From the NCBI GenBank assembly GCA_008638375.1, contig CM018046.1, positions 45,605,206-45,669,205 of the forward strand: a DNA stretch of 64,000 nucleotides, in the 5' to 3' direction. Source of the DNA: Nyssa sinensis (Eukaryota > Streptophyta > Magnoliopsida > Cornales > Nyssaceae). The notes under the pieces were generated by a model, which was given only the letters and a program-made list of their open reading frames with translations, was not told the origin of the DNA and made no database searches. How positions within the stretch are numbered: position 1 is the stretch's first letter; each line of letters begins with the position of its first letter. This document shows positions 1 through 11,075 of the stretch, in pieces. The translations under genes and the position numbers were made by a program.

Positions 1-430
1 CAAATCTTTTAGCAATTTCTTCTAGGGCCATTGGTGGGCAAAATGGAAGCAAAGTGCCAAGGTTTTGTGCTAGGCTAGCAACCCACATGGTAGTGGAGAA
101 GCAATCTTACTCTTAAGTCCAAAAGGTATGATTGTCCAATGATAATGATGATTTGGAATGTGGAATCCCGTCTTTGGTCTGTCATCAGAGTGAATAACCA
201 GTAACCAAAAACCTGCTTTCATATCAAATTTTGAAAAAATCTAAGCTTGTGGCAGATTTAGAAAAAGAACTTCCCTCTTGGGAAAGGGAAATGTGTCATA
301 CATTAGGAAATGATTAACAGGTTGGTGGTAGTGGGTTCAACAAGTCCCTCCTTTTCCAATAGGACAACTTCCTGGAGAGCCAGTGATGCATTCCTATACG
401 ACTGGCTTTAGTGGGATTTATGTCTTCTTT
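1..430 (-). pseudogene. Caulimovirid reverse transcriptase remnant
   Basis: Reading the minus strand, a segment near 400-330 has the pattern of the RT N-terminus (E-G-L-V-E-P), and 240-60 preserves the spacing of the block that precedes the catalytic aspartates, including a phenylalanine-rich F-F then D-R and a later L-D-L-R. At least four in-frame stops interrupt it. The catalytic DD motif would lie beyond position 1. This is a relic that cannot encode a working enzyme. Confidence 0.55.
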
Positions 431-986
431 CTTTTTAAAAGGTAATGAAATGAAAAATCTGAGTTTTTCCATAGAGGAAAGGGACATTTGAAAAGGAACT
501 CAGAATGAGAATTAGCACAAGATGTTTGGAAAATGGATTCACGAATAGGAGACAAAACTTCAATGGGATAAAGATGATAAAGTTCATGATAACAAGTGAA
601 TTTTATACTTCAAACCATTTGGATTCCAGGAAACTTTTTTGATGCCTGAAGGATATAAATCCAAGAATAAGATATTTGCCAGTAAGTCTTGAGCCATAAA
701 CTTGATGTTTAACGATGTATCTGCAAAAAAGCTGAATGAGAATGGGTTTGCTGATAAGATTAATGACAAAACTTTCTCCATTTGCTGCTCTGAAAGAACG
801 ATAGCAAGATTCCCAGTGGGAAGATGGAAGGATGGAAGGATTTATGATGGAAGCAGCAGCTCTGGTGTCAAAAAAGGCATGGGTTTTTCATATTTTTCAA
901 TAAGGATGTGATTTTGTTTTCCAATGGAGTTGTTGGTGCTGCAAAAACAATTGCACCCATGAAAAGGGAAATAACAGGATTGATGT

Positions 987-1340
987 CTAAGGCATGAAGA
1001 TTAAAACCATCTTCTTCTCAGAAAGACTCTCTGTATATGAAGAGTCTGAGAGATCCACTGCCATTGTCGGGATGGTTTCAGATGATGGTTTTTCTTCAAG
1101 ATCTTCTATTTGAGACAAGTGGTGCATTAATTTTTCTCTTTTCAGTCTCTCACGGCAGTGTTTTGCATAGTGGCATTTCTGGTGGAAGATATAACATCGA
1201 TCAGATTTTCTTCTGCCATGGTATTTTTTCTTCTTGAAATATCTCCATTTCTTTCTTCTTTTAGAAGAGAAAGAAGCAAGATTAAGTTTCAAGTGTCTCC
1301 TCCACTTATGAAAATGATGCTTCCTTTTTGGACTGCACAT
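987..1340 (-). pseudogene. Coat-protein zinc-knuckle region of the pararetrovirus
   Basis: An open stretch of 117 codons, rich in Arg, Lys and His, followed by an acidic tail. It contains a C-x5-C-x4-H-like variant of the CCHC knuckle (CYIFHQKCHYAKHC), preceded by a basic K/R tract (KRRKKWRYFKKKKYHGRRK). This is the layout of a caulimovirid coat-protein C-terminus, where the knuckle binds RNA. One expected cysteine is replaced, which fits decay. It lies just downstream of the coat core. Confidence 0.65.
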
Positions 1341-1437
1341 ACCATTGTCTCTACATTTGATTTGGAGATCTAAACGATCACATGCAGGACCAAGAACTTT
1401 ACCATGCTCTTGTAACTATTTAAGAAATTTTCGTTGA

Positions 1438-1959
1438 TTACACAGTTTCTCCAAAGCAGTAAGAGCATTTTGATAAAGTTCCCCAAGAGTAGCACTGTGA
1501 AGGGGAATACTTTGGTTTGGGAGGAGTCTGGTCATTTCCAAGTAGTTCAGAAAGAGAATTGAGAAGGGTTTGTTTAAGATTAACATCATTAATTCCATTT
1601 AGAACATAAAAACGCTTAGACATGCGATCATAACGGATTTTCAGATCTCTTCTTTTGAAGGCGCAGAACTTCATATAAAGATATTCCTCCCTTGCTTGAG
1701 AAGTGTAATGATCCCATTTGCCAAGAAATTCATTGTGGATGTGATTAATTACGGCATCCACATTTGGCATTTGTCTAACTTGGAGCTGCCTGTATGGCCC
1801 TGATGAAACCCACCATTGTCGCAGATGACCATGAAATCTGGCAACAAATTTATCAATAACAGTGGGCAAAGAAGCTCCTAGTTGGAGAAGTTCTGCCGTG
1901 TACCAAGCATGCATTTCATAGATTATGTCTCTCCATCGAGAGGGTGGATTATTATTCAA
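1438..1959 (-). pseudogene. Coat-protein core (gag-like) of the pararetrovirus
   Basis: A 173-codon open stretch beginning MNNNPPSRWRDII. It has the helical gag-like capsid pattern of petuvirus-type caulimovirids: the W-R-D-I-I start, H-x-W-Y-T-A-E-L, W-x-x-S-G-P-Y, and a Y-L-Y-M-K-F-C-A-F block followed by K-R-F-Y-V-L-N-G. The end is frameshifted relative to the knuckle region at 1340. Upstream sequence in the same element is cut by a MITE inserted at 1985. Confidence 0.65.
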
Positions 1960-1984
1960 GAAAAATCCTTGAGAAGGTTATTAG

Positions 1985-2364
1985 CTAAGAAGCACGGGAC
2001 AAGGATACGACACAACACGGACACTGCAGACACGTTATTTTTCAAAAAAGTAAGACACGGACACGTTGAATACATATAACTTTTTTATATAACCATATAA
2101 TAAAAACTTAATGTTATTTCAATTAAAATTAGCATAAAAACACACAAATCACAAAAATATTATTAAAATAACAAAGCCAATAAATAAAAATTAAAAAACT
2201 TATTTATTTAATTCAAGTTCCAAAACAAATTTTACTAACTATTACATAAAACATATATATGTCCGGAACGTGTTCACATGTCCAACATATGTCCGGGAAG
2301 TGTATGAGAGTGTCGGTGTCCGACATGGACACATAAGCCAAAATAGAGTGTCCACACTTCATAG
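1985..2364 (+). mobile_element. hAT-like MITE, copy 1 (380 bp)
   Basis: A non-coding AT-rich element whose ends read CTAAGAAGCACGGGAC on the left and, inverted, TCTATGAAGTGTGGAC on the right. It is flanked by an 8-bp near-repeat, GTTATTAG at 1977-1984 and ATTATTAG at 2365-2372. An eight-base target duplication is the hallmark of hAT transposition. It splits the pararetrovirus just upstream of the coat core. Relatives lie at 19552 and 42109. Confidence 0.75.
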
Positions 2365-2372
2365 ATTATTAG

Positions 2373-4172
2373 AGACCTATGTTATATGTTCTATCCAAGG
2401 ATAAGTAGGGGGTGATTGAGCAGTATCCTGAGCATTCAAAGATAACTCAACATCGTCATCAACAACAATGGGATCAGTTTGTTGCTGAGAAGATGATGTG
2501 GAATCAACCATAAAAATTGAAAATGAAGGATTAGAATCCTCTTCACATTCTGAGTCTTGGGATGAAGGTGTAGATGGAGAGTCAATCACCAAATAGGGTC
2601 GAGAAAGAATTTTTGAATTTTAGGAAGGTGATTGATGAGTCAAATTTTGAATGAAGGTTACTAAAGGATTAGGCTCATGTTCTACTAAAAGTTGGATATC
2701 CTTACCATTGTGGGATGGTGGAGGTGCATTGGAGGTTGGGGCAAGAGTTTGAGTAAAAGGAGGTGGTCTCTTTTTTAGTAATGGAGAAGAAAGAGGGTGG
2801 TTTAGTTCTTTCAACTTTTGTGGTGGAAGAAAAGCAGAACTGCTGAAATGATTATTTTCAAATGGAGAAAATTGTGGGAGAGGCTAGGATGTTGGCAGGG
2901 AACTTAAATGAATCTGACTTGAATATGGAGAAAAGAAATCAGATACTGATTTTACAAGCTCCTTTGGTTTTGCAATGAGTATAGCTGAGCTTTGAAATTC
3001 TTAAGTTAATCCTCTTTATGAGTAAAGGGAAATGAGAACATGGAAGTGGTGCAAGCCATTTATAACAGTTCTTCATGCACAACTATAATCTTTTGTTGAA
3101 GATCAGAAATGATGTGATCTAATGATGAAAACTCCATGATCGATCTTTTTCTCCAGTGTCTCTTTTGAAGTTGTTATGCCTTTTTAGCAACTTATTCTAA
3201 GAAAGAGCATTTTCAGATTGCCAATTTGGAGTAGCTTCAGTAATAGAAACAGGTCTGGAAGTTCCATCAGGATTTTTAGTAGGAATAGGAATCTTCCAAC
3301 AATGCCTTGTATTCTCCTGAGAGTTTGCATACTCAATAGGGGAAAAATCTTCTTCTGTCCAAGTTGGAATGTATTGGAGCATCAGACATTTAGCCATTCA
3401 ATCATCAGAAGGATTCCATCATCGGGAGAGTCCTCCCATTAAGGGAATGCCAATCGAATTTTCCAAAAGGTTCTCCAAGAAGTCCAACTTCAGGGGTCTC
3501 CAGCTTCAAATCTTTCGTTAAAAATTTGTTGAGATGACTTCTTTTTCTTTTTCTTGCTCCATCGTTGTTGATAATCCTCTTCTTGATAAAGATCAAGATT
3601 ATGGCAATCAGCAGTCACAGATATCAAAAAAGCAATGGCCATCAAGACTATTGACATAGACAGTCAGGCCTTCAGCTGTAAAAGAAGGAATAGGAACACA
3701 TAGATTGATATGTGGGAAAAATCAAAGGGTCCCGTTTACCCACAACGGAGGAGCTGCCCCCACCAGGCAGGCGGCCATGGGTCATACATGTCTTCTAAAT
3801 CAAGGTAGGGAAAGACTCTAACAGCATGAATCTGAAGTTGGAGATTCGTAGGAAGTCAATCTCCAATAGCATCCCAGTTCCAATGACCATATTCATCCCT
3901 TGATTTGAAAAGAAAAATCAACACTGATCCCTTTAACTTACAGGGCAATATTGGATCAAGACGCTGTTGGGCGCCGGCGGTGCCCAAGTGTGGAACGGCC
4001 ATGGGGTGCGCAAGCAGTATCATTTTTTCTGAAGGAAATTTCAATAGAGCCATCTTTCTTTTTGAGAAATTTAGGATCAGAAGACTAGACAGGTTTTGTT
4101 GCAGTATGAGCATTTTTATAATTTGTGATCCATGATTCAGGAAGTTTGACAAGCTCTGCATGGGGGACTTGT
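2373..4172 (-). pseudogene. Movement/coat linker region of the pararetrovirus
   Basis: Short open pieces in changing frames (2377-2592, 2620-2814, 3197-3397, 3405-3596 and 4085-4172). Near the right end is an L-P-E-S-W-I-T-N-Y motif, and near 3700-3620 an F-T-A-E-G-L-T-V-Y then D-I-C-D-C pattern, both of which recur in petuvirus/florendovirus polyproteins between the movement and coat domains. The middle piece is low-complexity Ser/Pro/Gln. All frames are broken. Confidence 0.5.
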
Positions 4173-6250
4173 TTGGGATATGTGCACCATGCATCCCTCG
4201 CCAATCTACAATGAATAAGAAGATTGTCGATCGTTTCCTCTTCATTCTTGCATATGCAGCACCGGTTAAAAAACTGGAAACCCAGAGCCAAAGATTGTCC
4301 ATGGTAAAAATGGAATCCCAAGATAGCAATCAAGCGAAAAAAGCAACCTTTATGGAAACCTTAGACTTCCAAATTAGCTTCCATGGAAAGGATACTCATC
4401 ACCTCCCTCCAAAACCTTATAGAAAGAATGAACTGTGAATGTTTTGGGATTATTCACTGTCCAAACTATCCCATTCCTCCTCCCTTCCCTAATCTTAAAT
4501 TGACTCAAAGCCCCAAAAAATCCTCCACCTCACCTAATTCCCAATCATAGAAATTCCTATGAAAGCTCTAACCACACCAAGTCTCCTCCCACAAGGCAAC
4601 ACAATTGGAAACGAAGGCCTCCTTATTGAGAGCCACACTATACAAAAGAGGAAATCTACTCTTCAAAGTCTCATCGCCACACCAGCGGATCCACCAAAAA
4701 TCTCTCGTAGCACTTCCCCTATCTCAATGAATAAAACGATCAAATGCCTCTTTACCCCTCCTTATGGACTTCCAAACACCAAACCCAAAAGGCTCCACAA
4801 TTTTCTTTGTAAACCATTCCTCAACCTCACACCCAGATTTGCAAGAAACTACATCCTTCCACAAGACCCCCTCCTCTATAATGAACCCATAACCACTTAG
4901 CCAAAAGAGCTCTATTAAATAAATTCAAACCCTTGATTCCCAAACCACCTTTCTTTAAAGGAATCTTCACCTTCTTCCAACTAACTAGAATTTTCCTTTC
5001 CCCCTCCATCCTTCCCAAAGGAAGTCTGGCAAAATATTTTCCAACTTCCTCTCTACTGAGGTAGGCATAGCGAAAAGGGACATATAATATTTGGGAAGCT
5101 TAGCCAAAGTACTTTTTATAAGGGTAACTGTTTCTTCCAACTTGCCAACGACCGCTGAAATCTCTCCATCATTACATCCCACACCTCACTAAAGCACCCC
5201 ATGACAAACCACAAATATGTAGTGGGAAAGGAACCTATTGAAAATCTCATCCCTTCTGCCACCTCCTCCACCTCCCCTAGAGGAATAATTACACGTTTGT
5301 CCAAGTTCACTCTCAGGCCAGAGATTGGTTCAAAGCATACCAAAATACACCTCAAATAGTGCAGTTGACTATCCTCGGCTCTACAGAAAATCAAGGAATG
5401 ATCGGTAGAAAATAGATGAGAGGTATCCATTATCACTCCACCATCCTCAAATCCAAAAGCCCTTAAGAGACCACCCCTCACAACTCTAGACAACAATCTA
5501 TTGAAGGCCTCCTCAACAATAACAAACAAGGAGGAAAGAGGATCCCCATGTCTAAGCCCTCAAGGAGAACCATGCAAGAGACCCATTGATGAGAACTGAG
5601 TATGATATTGAAGAGATGCATGACTCCATCCAACCCCTCCAATCTATCCCTAAACCTTATTTTCCTTAGCAACAATAGAAGAAAGCCCCAATTAACATGG
5701 CTATAGGCTTTTTTTATATCTAGCTAACAAACGAGGCCCTATTCCTTTCTCTTCCTCCTTGAGTCAATATATTCGTTGGCAATAAATGTTGCATCAAGGA
5801 TTTACCTACCTACTACGAAAGCATTCTAACTATCCGAAATAACTCTTCCCATCACCTCTCTAAGTTGTAAAGAGAGCACCTTCACCATCAACTTGTACGC
5901 GTTCCCCACCAAACTTATGGGTCTGAACTCCTTTATATTCTTCGCACAATCCTTCCTAGGAATCAATGCAAGTAAAGGTTGCATTCAAACTCCTCTCAAA
6001 GGAACCCTGCTCAAAGAAATGATTGAAAATTACCATTACATCATACTGGATCAACTCCCAACAAAGTTTAAAAAAGGCCATCGTGAATCCATCGGACCCT
6101 AGTGCTTTGTCTCCATCACAATGCCTCCACTACCTCTTTCTTCTCGAAAGGTCTTTCTAGCATTGCAAAATCCATAGAATGGTGGTTGACTTGACATGTT
6201 TAAAATTTTTCCATATACGCTTACCCCAATGAACTTCATCTTACTTTTAA
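4173..6250 (-). mobile_element. L1-type LINE ORF2 fragment (RT to zinc-binding domain)
   Basis: Minus-strand translation gives the plant L1 reverse transcriptase in order: the G-P-D-G-F motif near 6090, an A-F-V-V-G-R-Q block near 5810, the palm region with H-L-F-S-T-D-H-S-L-I-F-C near 5420 (the usual F-A-D-D has become F-S-T-D), I-S-G-L-R-V-N-L-D near 5310, S-W-K-K-Q near 5130, and a C-terminal zf-RVT domain near 4290-4180 (C-C-I-C-K-N-E-E-E, then H-C). There are several stops and shifts. It ends abruptly after the zf-RVT histidine/cysteine pair, where the pararetrovirus begins. No poly-A tail is seen. Confidence 0.85.
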
Positions 6251-7239
6251 TAGAACATGACCATCATATATCACCCCAAAATCACATCCACACTTGATGT
6301 AGCTTTATTATTTGAACTTATTTAGCCTTTGATTTTTATTAGTTTTGTTGATCTATAGTTATATATAGCATATGATGTGGAGTTTATCCATGTTCTTTTA
6401 AAGCCCACTTAAGTAGTCACATGCGTAGCACTCAATAACTTAAGTGACTTAAACAATGTAGCACTTAGGATCATATTGGATGGTGATATTTGGACAAGAA
6501 ACCAGCTGCTAGGATCTTAAGTTCTTTGTCTTGCCACTTTGAGAAGAGGTTGAACATTTTGTGAGACCATATGATAGCTACTCTCTCTCTTGTAACTCTT
6601 CCTTATTTTTCTTATTCTACTTCTTATCTATCTCTTCTTATCACTTATCCTTCTTCTCCTTCTCCTACACATTCTTTCTTTCTACTCAAATCATTGGGAG
6701 CTTGGAAGTATTCGGACAACTTGTTGCATTTTCCTTGACTCGAGGAAGTCCACAAATGTAATTCGGGAAGATCTTTCCTTTATACTACCCATCTTATCAT
6801 CTCTCTCTCTGCCTCTAACCATTCCCTTTCATTTACCATGTGATTATAGTGTTTTCTTTAACCATTCACACAATCTTATATTATATGGCATGTGTATGAT
6901 CTGTTTAATTTGTTATTAGAATTTCTAACTTGATTAAGTTTCTGTTTAGAAGTTTTGTAAACAATTTCTACACAATATACTTGGAGCTGCAAGCCTGCGA
7001 CTTTATTATTTGGTGATTCTATCATGATTAATTGATAGTGCTTACAAACCATTCACAGAACTTTCTCCACCCATTTTGTAAAGGTGTTTCGGTAAACTCA
7101 GGGCTGCATCAACAGTACACTCATCTGTATCGTTCTCTCTCATTGGGTAGCCAAAATAAAGCATTATAGCTGTTCATTTTAGTACTATATTAGTTGACAA
7201 TTTTTGCTATCACTAATTTCCTAATTGGTACTCCGTGTA
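6251..7239. other. No recognised gene (probable COG5 intron)
   Basis: No conserved coding motif was found. The stretch holds a pyrimidine-rich tract at about 6575-6700 and otherwise AT-rich sequence. Since COG5 exon 1 ends in a splice donor at 8234 and no further COG5 exon is seen to the left, this is most simply intron sequence. Confidence 0.5.
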
Positions 7240-7655
7240 ACTAAAGAAGTCTTTTGTAGTTGGAGGAGATGTCATCTTCAGTGTTGGTGTTGTCAATGTA
7301 AATATGACGAAGAATCGGTGGATCAAATCTTAATCCATTGCAAGTTAGCGAGGGAAGCATGGAGTCTAGTTCTTTCTTCGTTTCAATGTAGTTGAGTAAT
7401 GCCGACTACAATCAAAGAAGTCTTTGGTAGGTGGAGATGCCCCTCCGAAGAGAAAAGACCTTCAAATAGCTTGGAGGATGGCTCCTCATTGTATTATATG
7501 GAGCATTTGGAAAGAAAGGAATAGGAGAACTTTTGAGGAGGTTGAACTACCCCTTCGGAGTTTATAAAGGACAATATGTTAAACTTGTTTTTCTCGCCCC
7601 CCTTGGGCGCCTTTTATACAATTATACTTTACCGTTCAAACAAAAAGGACCAATC
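7240..7655 (+). mobile_element. L1 LINE 3' end, plus strand
   Basis: Plus-strand translation gives the zf-RVT pattern (E-E-S-V-D-x-I-L-I-H-C-K-L-A-R-E-A-W at 7309-7361), then the C-terminal W-K-E-R-N-R-R-T-F-E block near 7508-7540, and the typical 3' UTR with CCCTTGGGCGCC at 7601-7612. Frames are broken. It is in the opposite orientation to the LINE at 4173-6250, so it is a separate insertion. Confidence 0.75.
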
Positions 7656-8234
7656 TTTTGTACCAGTGGTCCTGCACTGTGGTTCCAACTTACACTGTAC
7701 TTACAAAATTTTATTTTTAAATATAATTCACAATATTACTAAGGGTATATTACTGAATGTAATTTACAAATATCAATCTTCTGTAGCAGTACTTTGGTTC
7801 CAACTTCCACTGTGTCCTTATTAAATTTTGTAAATAATTCATTAATGCACAGTACCACAGGGCCACGATATAAGAACTCCTTTCTTGTTCCATGTTCTTC
7901 TTTAAATGCTTCTACATTACTGTCAGATTAACTCAAGTTCGTCAAAAAATTTAGATACTTTGGGCACAAAGCAAGGGAAAGAACATGCCCAATAAGACTT
8001 CTGGTTGGTTGAGAAGTTAATGTATCTTAAGGCATTCTAAGGTTCTCAAACATCACAATATAAAAAAATTAGCTCAATCGTGACATTATCATCTGCTACC
8101 TGTTTAGTTTTGTCCATTAAGCATAAGAATTTACTGAACTACAACAAATATAATGCATACTAGACACACCCAGAATAAAACAGATAAAAAGAACACAAAC
8201 CAAACAATTATTACAGATAATTCAACTGGCTCAC
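7656..8234. other. COG5 intron 1 sequence, nothing recognised
   Basis: The minus-strand splice donor (CAG then GTGAGC) lies at 8234. The stretch contains two similar short direct repeats around GGTTCCAACTT (7681 and 7795) and no coding signal. Confidence 0.5.
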
Positions 8235-9371
8235 CTGCAAGACCTCGTCAAGCAGCAAAACATGGGTAAACGGGTCCCTCTTCTTAGACAACACCCTCTG
8301 CAAATTCCAAACGGCGACCACAATCGAGTGCAACTGATCCATACAAGTACTCAACCGCTGCCACAGGGCCTCCTTCGCCTTTGCCCCTCCCCCAATCTGT
8401 GGAGTCCCGCTCCTCTGTATCCCTCCTGGCCCAAACCCACCCCCTGATGATGCCGAAATTGCCTTCATATCCAAAGCCACACTCACACTCTTCACTACCT
8501 GACTCTTATACTTGTTGATCAACCCATCCACGGTTGCCCTCAATTCTCCAAGATTGTAAAACACCTGCAAACCAGCCCCCACCTCGGCTTGATTCAACCC
8601 CTCCAGTCCCCTCTCCAAAACCTTCATTCCCTCCGACCGTAACTTTTGTCCAGCTTCGAATACCCAATTTAATTCCTCGTCGATCGCGGCAATGCCGGTG
8701 AGCTCATTTTCATTACACAAACTCAAGATCTCGCAGTGCAGTTGGGCCGCTTTTGAGAGATCGAGCTTTTCGGGTTCGGATTCTCCGGTGGTCATGACGT
8801 CGCGGAGTTTCTTGGACAAGCGGACGACGCGTATGGTGGATTGGAGGAGCTCGGTGGTGTGGTGAAGGTTGGAAAGCTGGATGGTCTTGGCTCGGATCTG
8901 GCGGTGGGGATCGGCGATCTCAGAGCGGACGCGGCGGACGGAGGATTGTAGGTTGGATACGGCAGATCGGAGGGCCGCGAGGGCGGAGTCGGCGTCCTTA
9001 AGGGAAGAGAGCTGCGAGAGGAGGTCATGGTGACGGGAGAGGACCTCCGAGCGGAGCTGTTTCTCTAGGAGGCGGATGCCATCCTGGAGCTTTTCGGCAC
9101 GGGCGGCGGCAGAACCGGAGGAGAGGGCGGCGGAGGAGAAGCGGGTGGAGTCAAAGTCGGGGGAGAGAAATGCGGAGAAAATAGGGTCGGAGGCGAAGGA
9201 ATCAAGTGGCGATGACAGTGAGAGTGGAGCGGTGGCAGGAGTGGTGGAGGATTGTGGCGTGGCGATTGCTGAAGTTGGGGTGTTGGTGGTTCTGTCTTTG
9301 AAGGTTGAGAGTCGTTGAAGAGGGGAAGATGAGGAAGGTACTGGTGATCTCTGGATCGCTGGAGAAGCCAT
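8235..9371 (-). CDS. COG5: COG5, conserved oligomeric Golgi complex subunit 5, exon 1 (partial gene)
   Basis: The open exon encodes 379 residues from ATG at 9371 to a GT donor at 8234. COG5 is a subunit of lobe B of the eight-subunit COG tether, which captures retrograde vesicles at the Golgi and keeps glycosyltransferases in place. The protein begins with a Ser/Thr/Pro-rich tail (residues about 1-55), then D-P-I-F-S-A-F-L-S-P-D-F-D at about 60, a long helical coiled-coil region (about 90-190) and an R-D-P-F-T-H-V-L-L-L-D-E-V end, all typical of plant COG5. The family is usually about 830-850 residues, so somewhat less than half is here. Later exons are not found in the window and should lie beyond the left edge. 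The coding part is locally GC-rich compared with its surroundings. Confidence 0.9.
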
Positions 9372-9407
9372 TGCCGAGTCGCATAAACAGTTGCCTTCCT
9401 GTGGGCT

Positions 9408-9832
9408 CTTTCTAGGTGAGTTGGGAGGATGGAGAACTTGTTTAGATTTTAACTCATTAATTGAAAAAATACATTTTCATCTCCCGTGGTTAGGCCCAAT
9501 TACATGGTCCCTGTATTTAAAAACATGACACATGTAAAATGTAGCGGGATTAATGAAAGTAATTAAATGTCAAAAATATTCTTCTTAAATTTTCGAATCT
9601 ATTGGTAGCTCGTATCTTAGATTCGGTGATCGTCATTTCAAGTCCCTTACTTTAAGTCTTTTGAGATTTGTGACGTGAATCTCATAAGCATAAAGAGATT
9701 ATCTTGTATAAGTCCTATAACAAGAAAGATGAGATTGTTGGTAACAGTAATAATGTTTATAATATCAATAGATTAAAGAGTTTGTTAAATATTAGTCAAT
9801 CATGTGATAAATAAAATAATATATTTTTTATA
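9408..9832. repeat. COG5 upstream duplication, copy 1
   Basis: Begins CTTTCTAGGTGA about 35 bases upstream of the COG5 start codon and runs to an AT-rich end near GTGATAAATAAAATAATAT. The same sequence recurs at 9953-10400 in the same orientation with about 10% differences and small indels. The repeat probably covers part of the COG5 5' leader and promoter. Confidence 0.85.
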
Positions 9833-9952
9833 TTTAGAATAATCGGATTCGGATCGGATCGGGTCACGGATCATTATTTCTAAAATCATATCCGAACTTA
9901 ACGGATTGAATTTCGAATCAGATTAGATCGAGAACTGAACCATTGCAGCCCT
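9833..9952. mobile_element. Possible hAT-type end fragment between duplicated segments
   Basis: A short unique stretch with GGATC-rich direct repeats (9843-9880) ending in ATTGCAGCCCTA, the reverse of TAGGGCTGCAAT, a common type of hAT terminal repeat. A similar end occurs at about 63280-63293. No matching left end was found. Confidence 0.3.
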
Positions 9953-10400
9953 ACTTTCTAGGTGATTTGGGAGGATGGACAACTTGGTTTAGATTTTAAC
10001 TCATTCATGAAAAAAATACATTTTCATCTCCTGTGGCTAGGCCCAATTCCATGGTCCTTGTATTTAAAAACATGACACATGTAAAATGTAACATATAACG
10101 GGATTAATGAAAGTAATTAAATGTCTAAAATATTCTTCTGAAATTTTTGAATCTATTGGTAGCTCATATGAATTGGTAAACGCATCTTAAATTCAGTAGT
10201 CGTCATTTCGAATCCCTCACTTTAAACTTCATGAGATTTGTGATGTAAATCTCATAAGCATAGAGAGATTAACTTGTAAAATCATGTAACAAGAAGGGTG
10301 AGATTGTTGGTAACAATAATAATGTTTATATTGTCAATAGATTAAAGAGTTTGTTAAATATTAGTCAATCATGTGATAAATAAAATAATATATATTTTTA
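9953..10400. repeat. COG5 upstream duplication, copy 2
   Basis: Second copy of the segment at 9408-9832, same orientation. It keeps the TTGGGAGGATGG start, the AAACATGACACATGTAAAATGT block and the GTCAATCATGTGATAAATAAAATAATAT end. Its right end runs directly into copia integrase sequence. Confidence 0.85.
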
Positions 10401-11075
10401 TTAACATAGGTGCATCAGACAATACCTTAATACTAATGAGATTCTCCTCACATGAAGAACGTCCAACAACACTTATGTTATTTGCTACTAGTGATTTATG
10501 TAAAACGGAAATAAAATACCTCTCTGCATTGGGACATGTCAATATGAAACTTCTCAAACTACTCTTCCACGAGCTGTTTGTTAGAAGAGTTCCCAGGATG
10601 AATTTTGTTAAAGAAAAAAATTATGAGACTTGTCAACTAGGGAAGCAAATAAAACAAGACTTTTAGAACTTATTCACATGAATCTTAATGGCCCAACTAG
10701 AACCACTAGTATAGGAGAAAATAAATATTTTCTGACTATGGTTTAAGATTATTCTCGCTATACTTAGGTTAATTTTATTTCAAAAAAGGATTACACTTTC
10801 AACTATTTTGTTGAGTTGTGCAATAAAATTCAAAAGGAAAGAAGATGTTGATAAAAAAGATAAGAAGTGATCATGGTGACAAATTTGATCAAGATAAATT
10901 CATAGACTTCATACGGAATCATTCATCAATTTTTGGCTCTGAGGACAACAAAACAAAATGGAGTTGCGAGAAAAAAGAACAGGTTATTTGAAGATATGAT
11001 AAGGACAATACTCATGAAAAACAATCTATCTCGTTACTTTTGGGCAGAAGCTATCAACACGGCTTGCTAAGTCAC
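10401..11075 (+). mobile_element. Ty1/copia integrase fragment
   Basis: Plus-strand translation in shifting frames shows the GAG-pre-integrase pattern (L-G-H-V-N-M-K-L-L near 10529, then C-Q-L-G-K-Q near 10630), integrase debris, and near 10950-11068 the Q-N-G-V-A-R-K-K-N-R-like and F-W-A-E-A-I-N-T-A-C patterns. Reading frames are broken and no LTR was matched to it. Confidence 0.7.

Larger units (their letters stand above)
1..4172 (-). mobile_element. Endogenous pararetrovirus (caulimovirid) fragment, decayed
   Basis: On the minus strand, fragments of one caulimovirid polyprotein follow in the usual order: a movement-protein/coat linker (about 4172-2400), coat protein core (1959-1438), a zinc-knuckle region (1340-987) and reverse transcriptase (about 430-1). 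The arrangement and motif spacing resemble petuvirus or florendovirus elements that are common in angiosperm genomes. The reading frame is broken many times by stops and shifts, and a MITE interrupts it at 1985-2364, so it is an old, non-functional integration. The 3' part of the element continues off the left edge. Assignment to genus is by motif memory only. Confidence 0.75.

Noticed and set aside
1..8234. Further COG5 exons
   Set aside because: I looked for the conserved COG5 middle and C-terminal blocks on the minus strand and found none; the sequence is transposon and virus debris.
8262..9318. Other open frames over COG5 exon 1 on both strands
   Set aside because: They are shadows caused by the GC-rich COG5 coding sequence, which explains the region fully.
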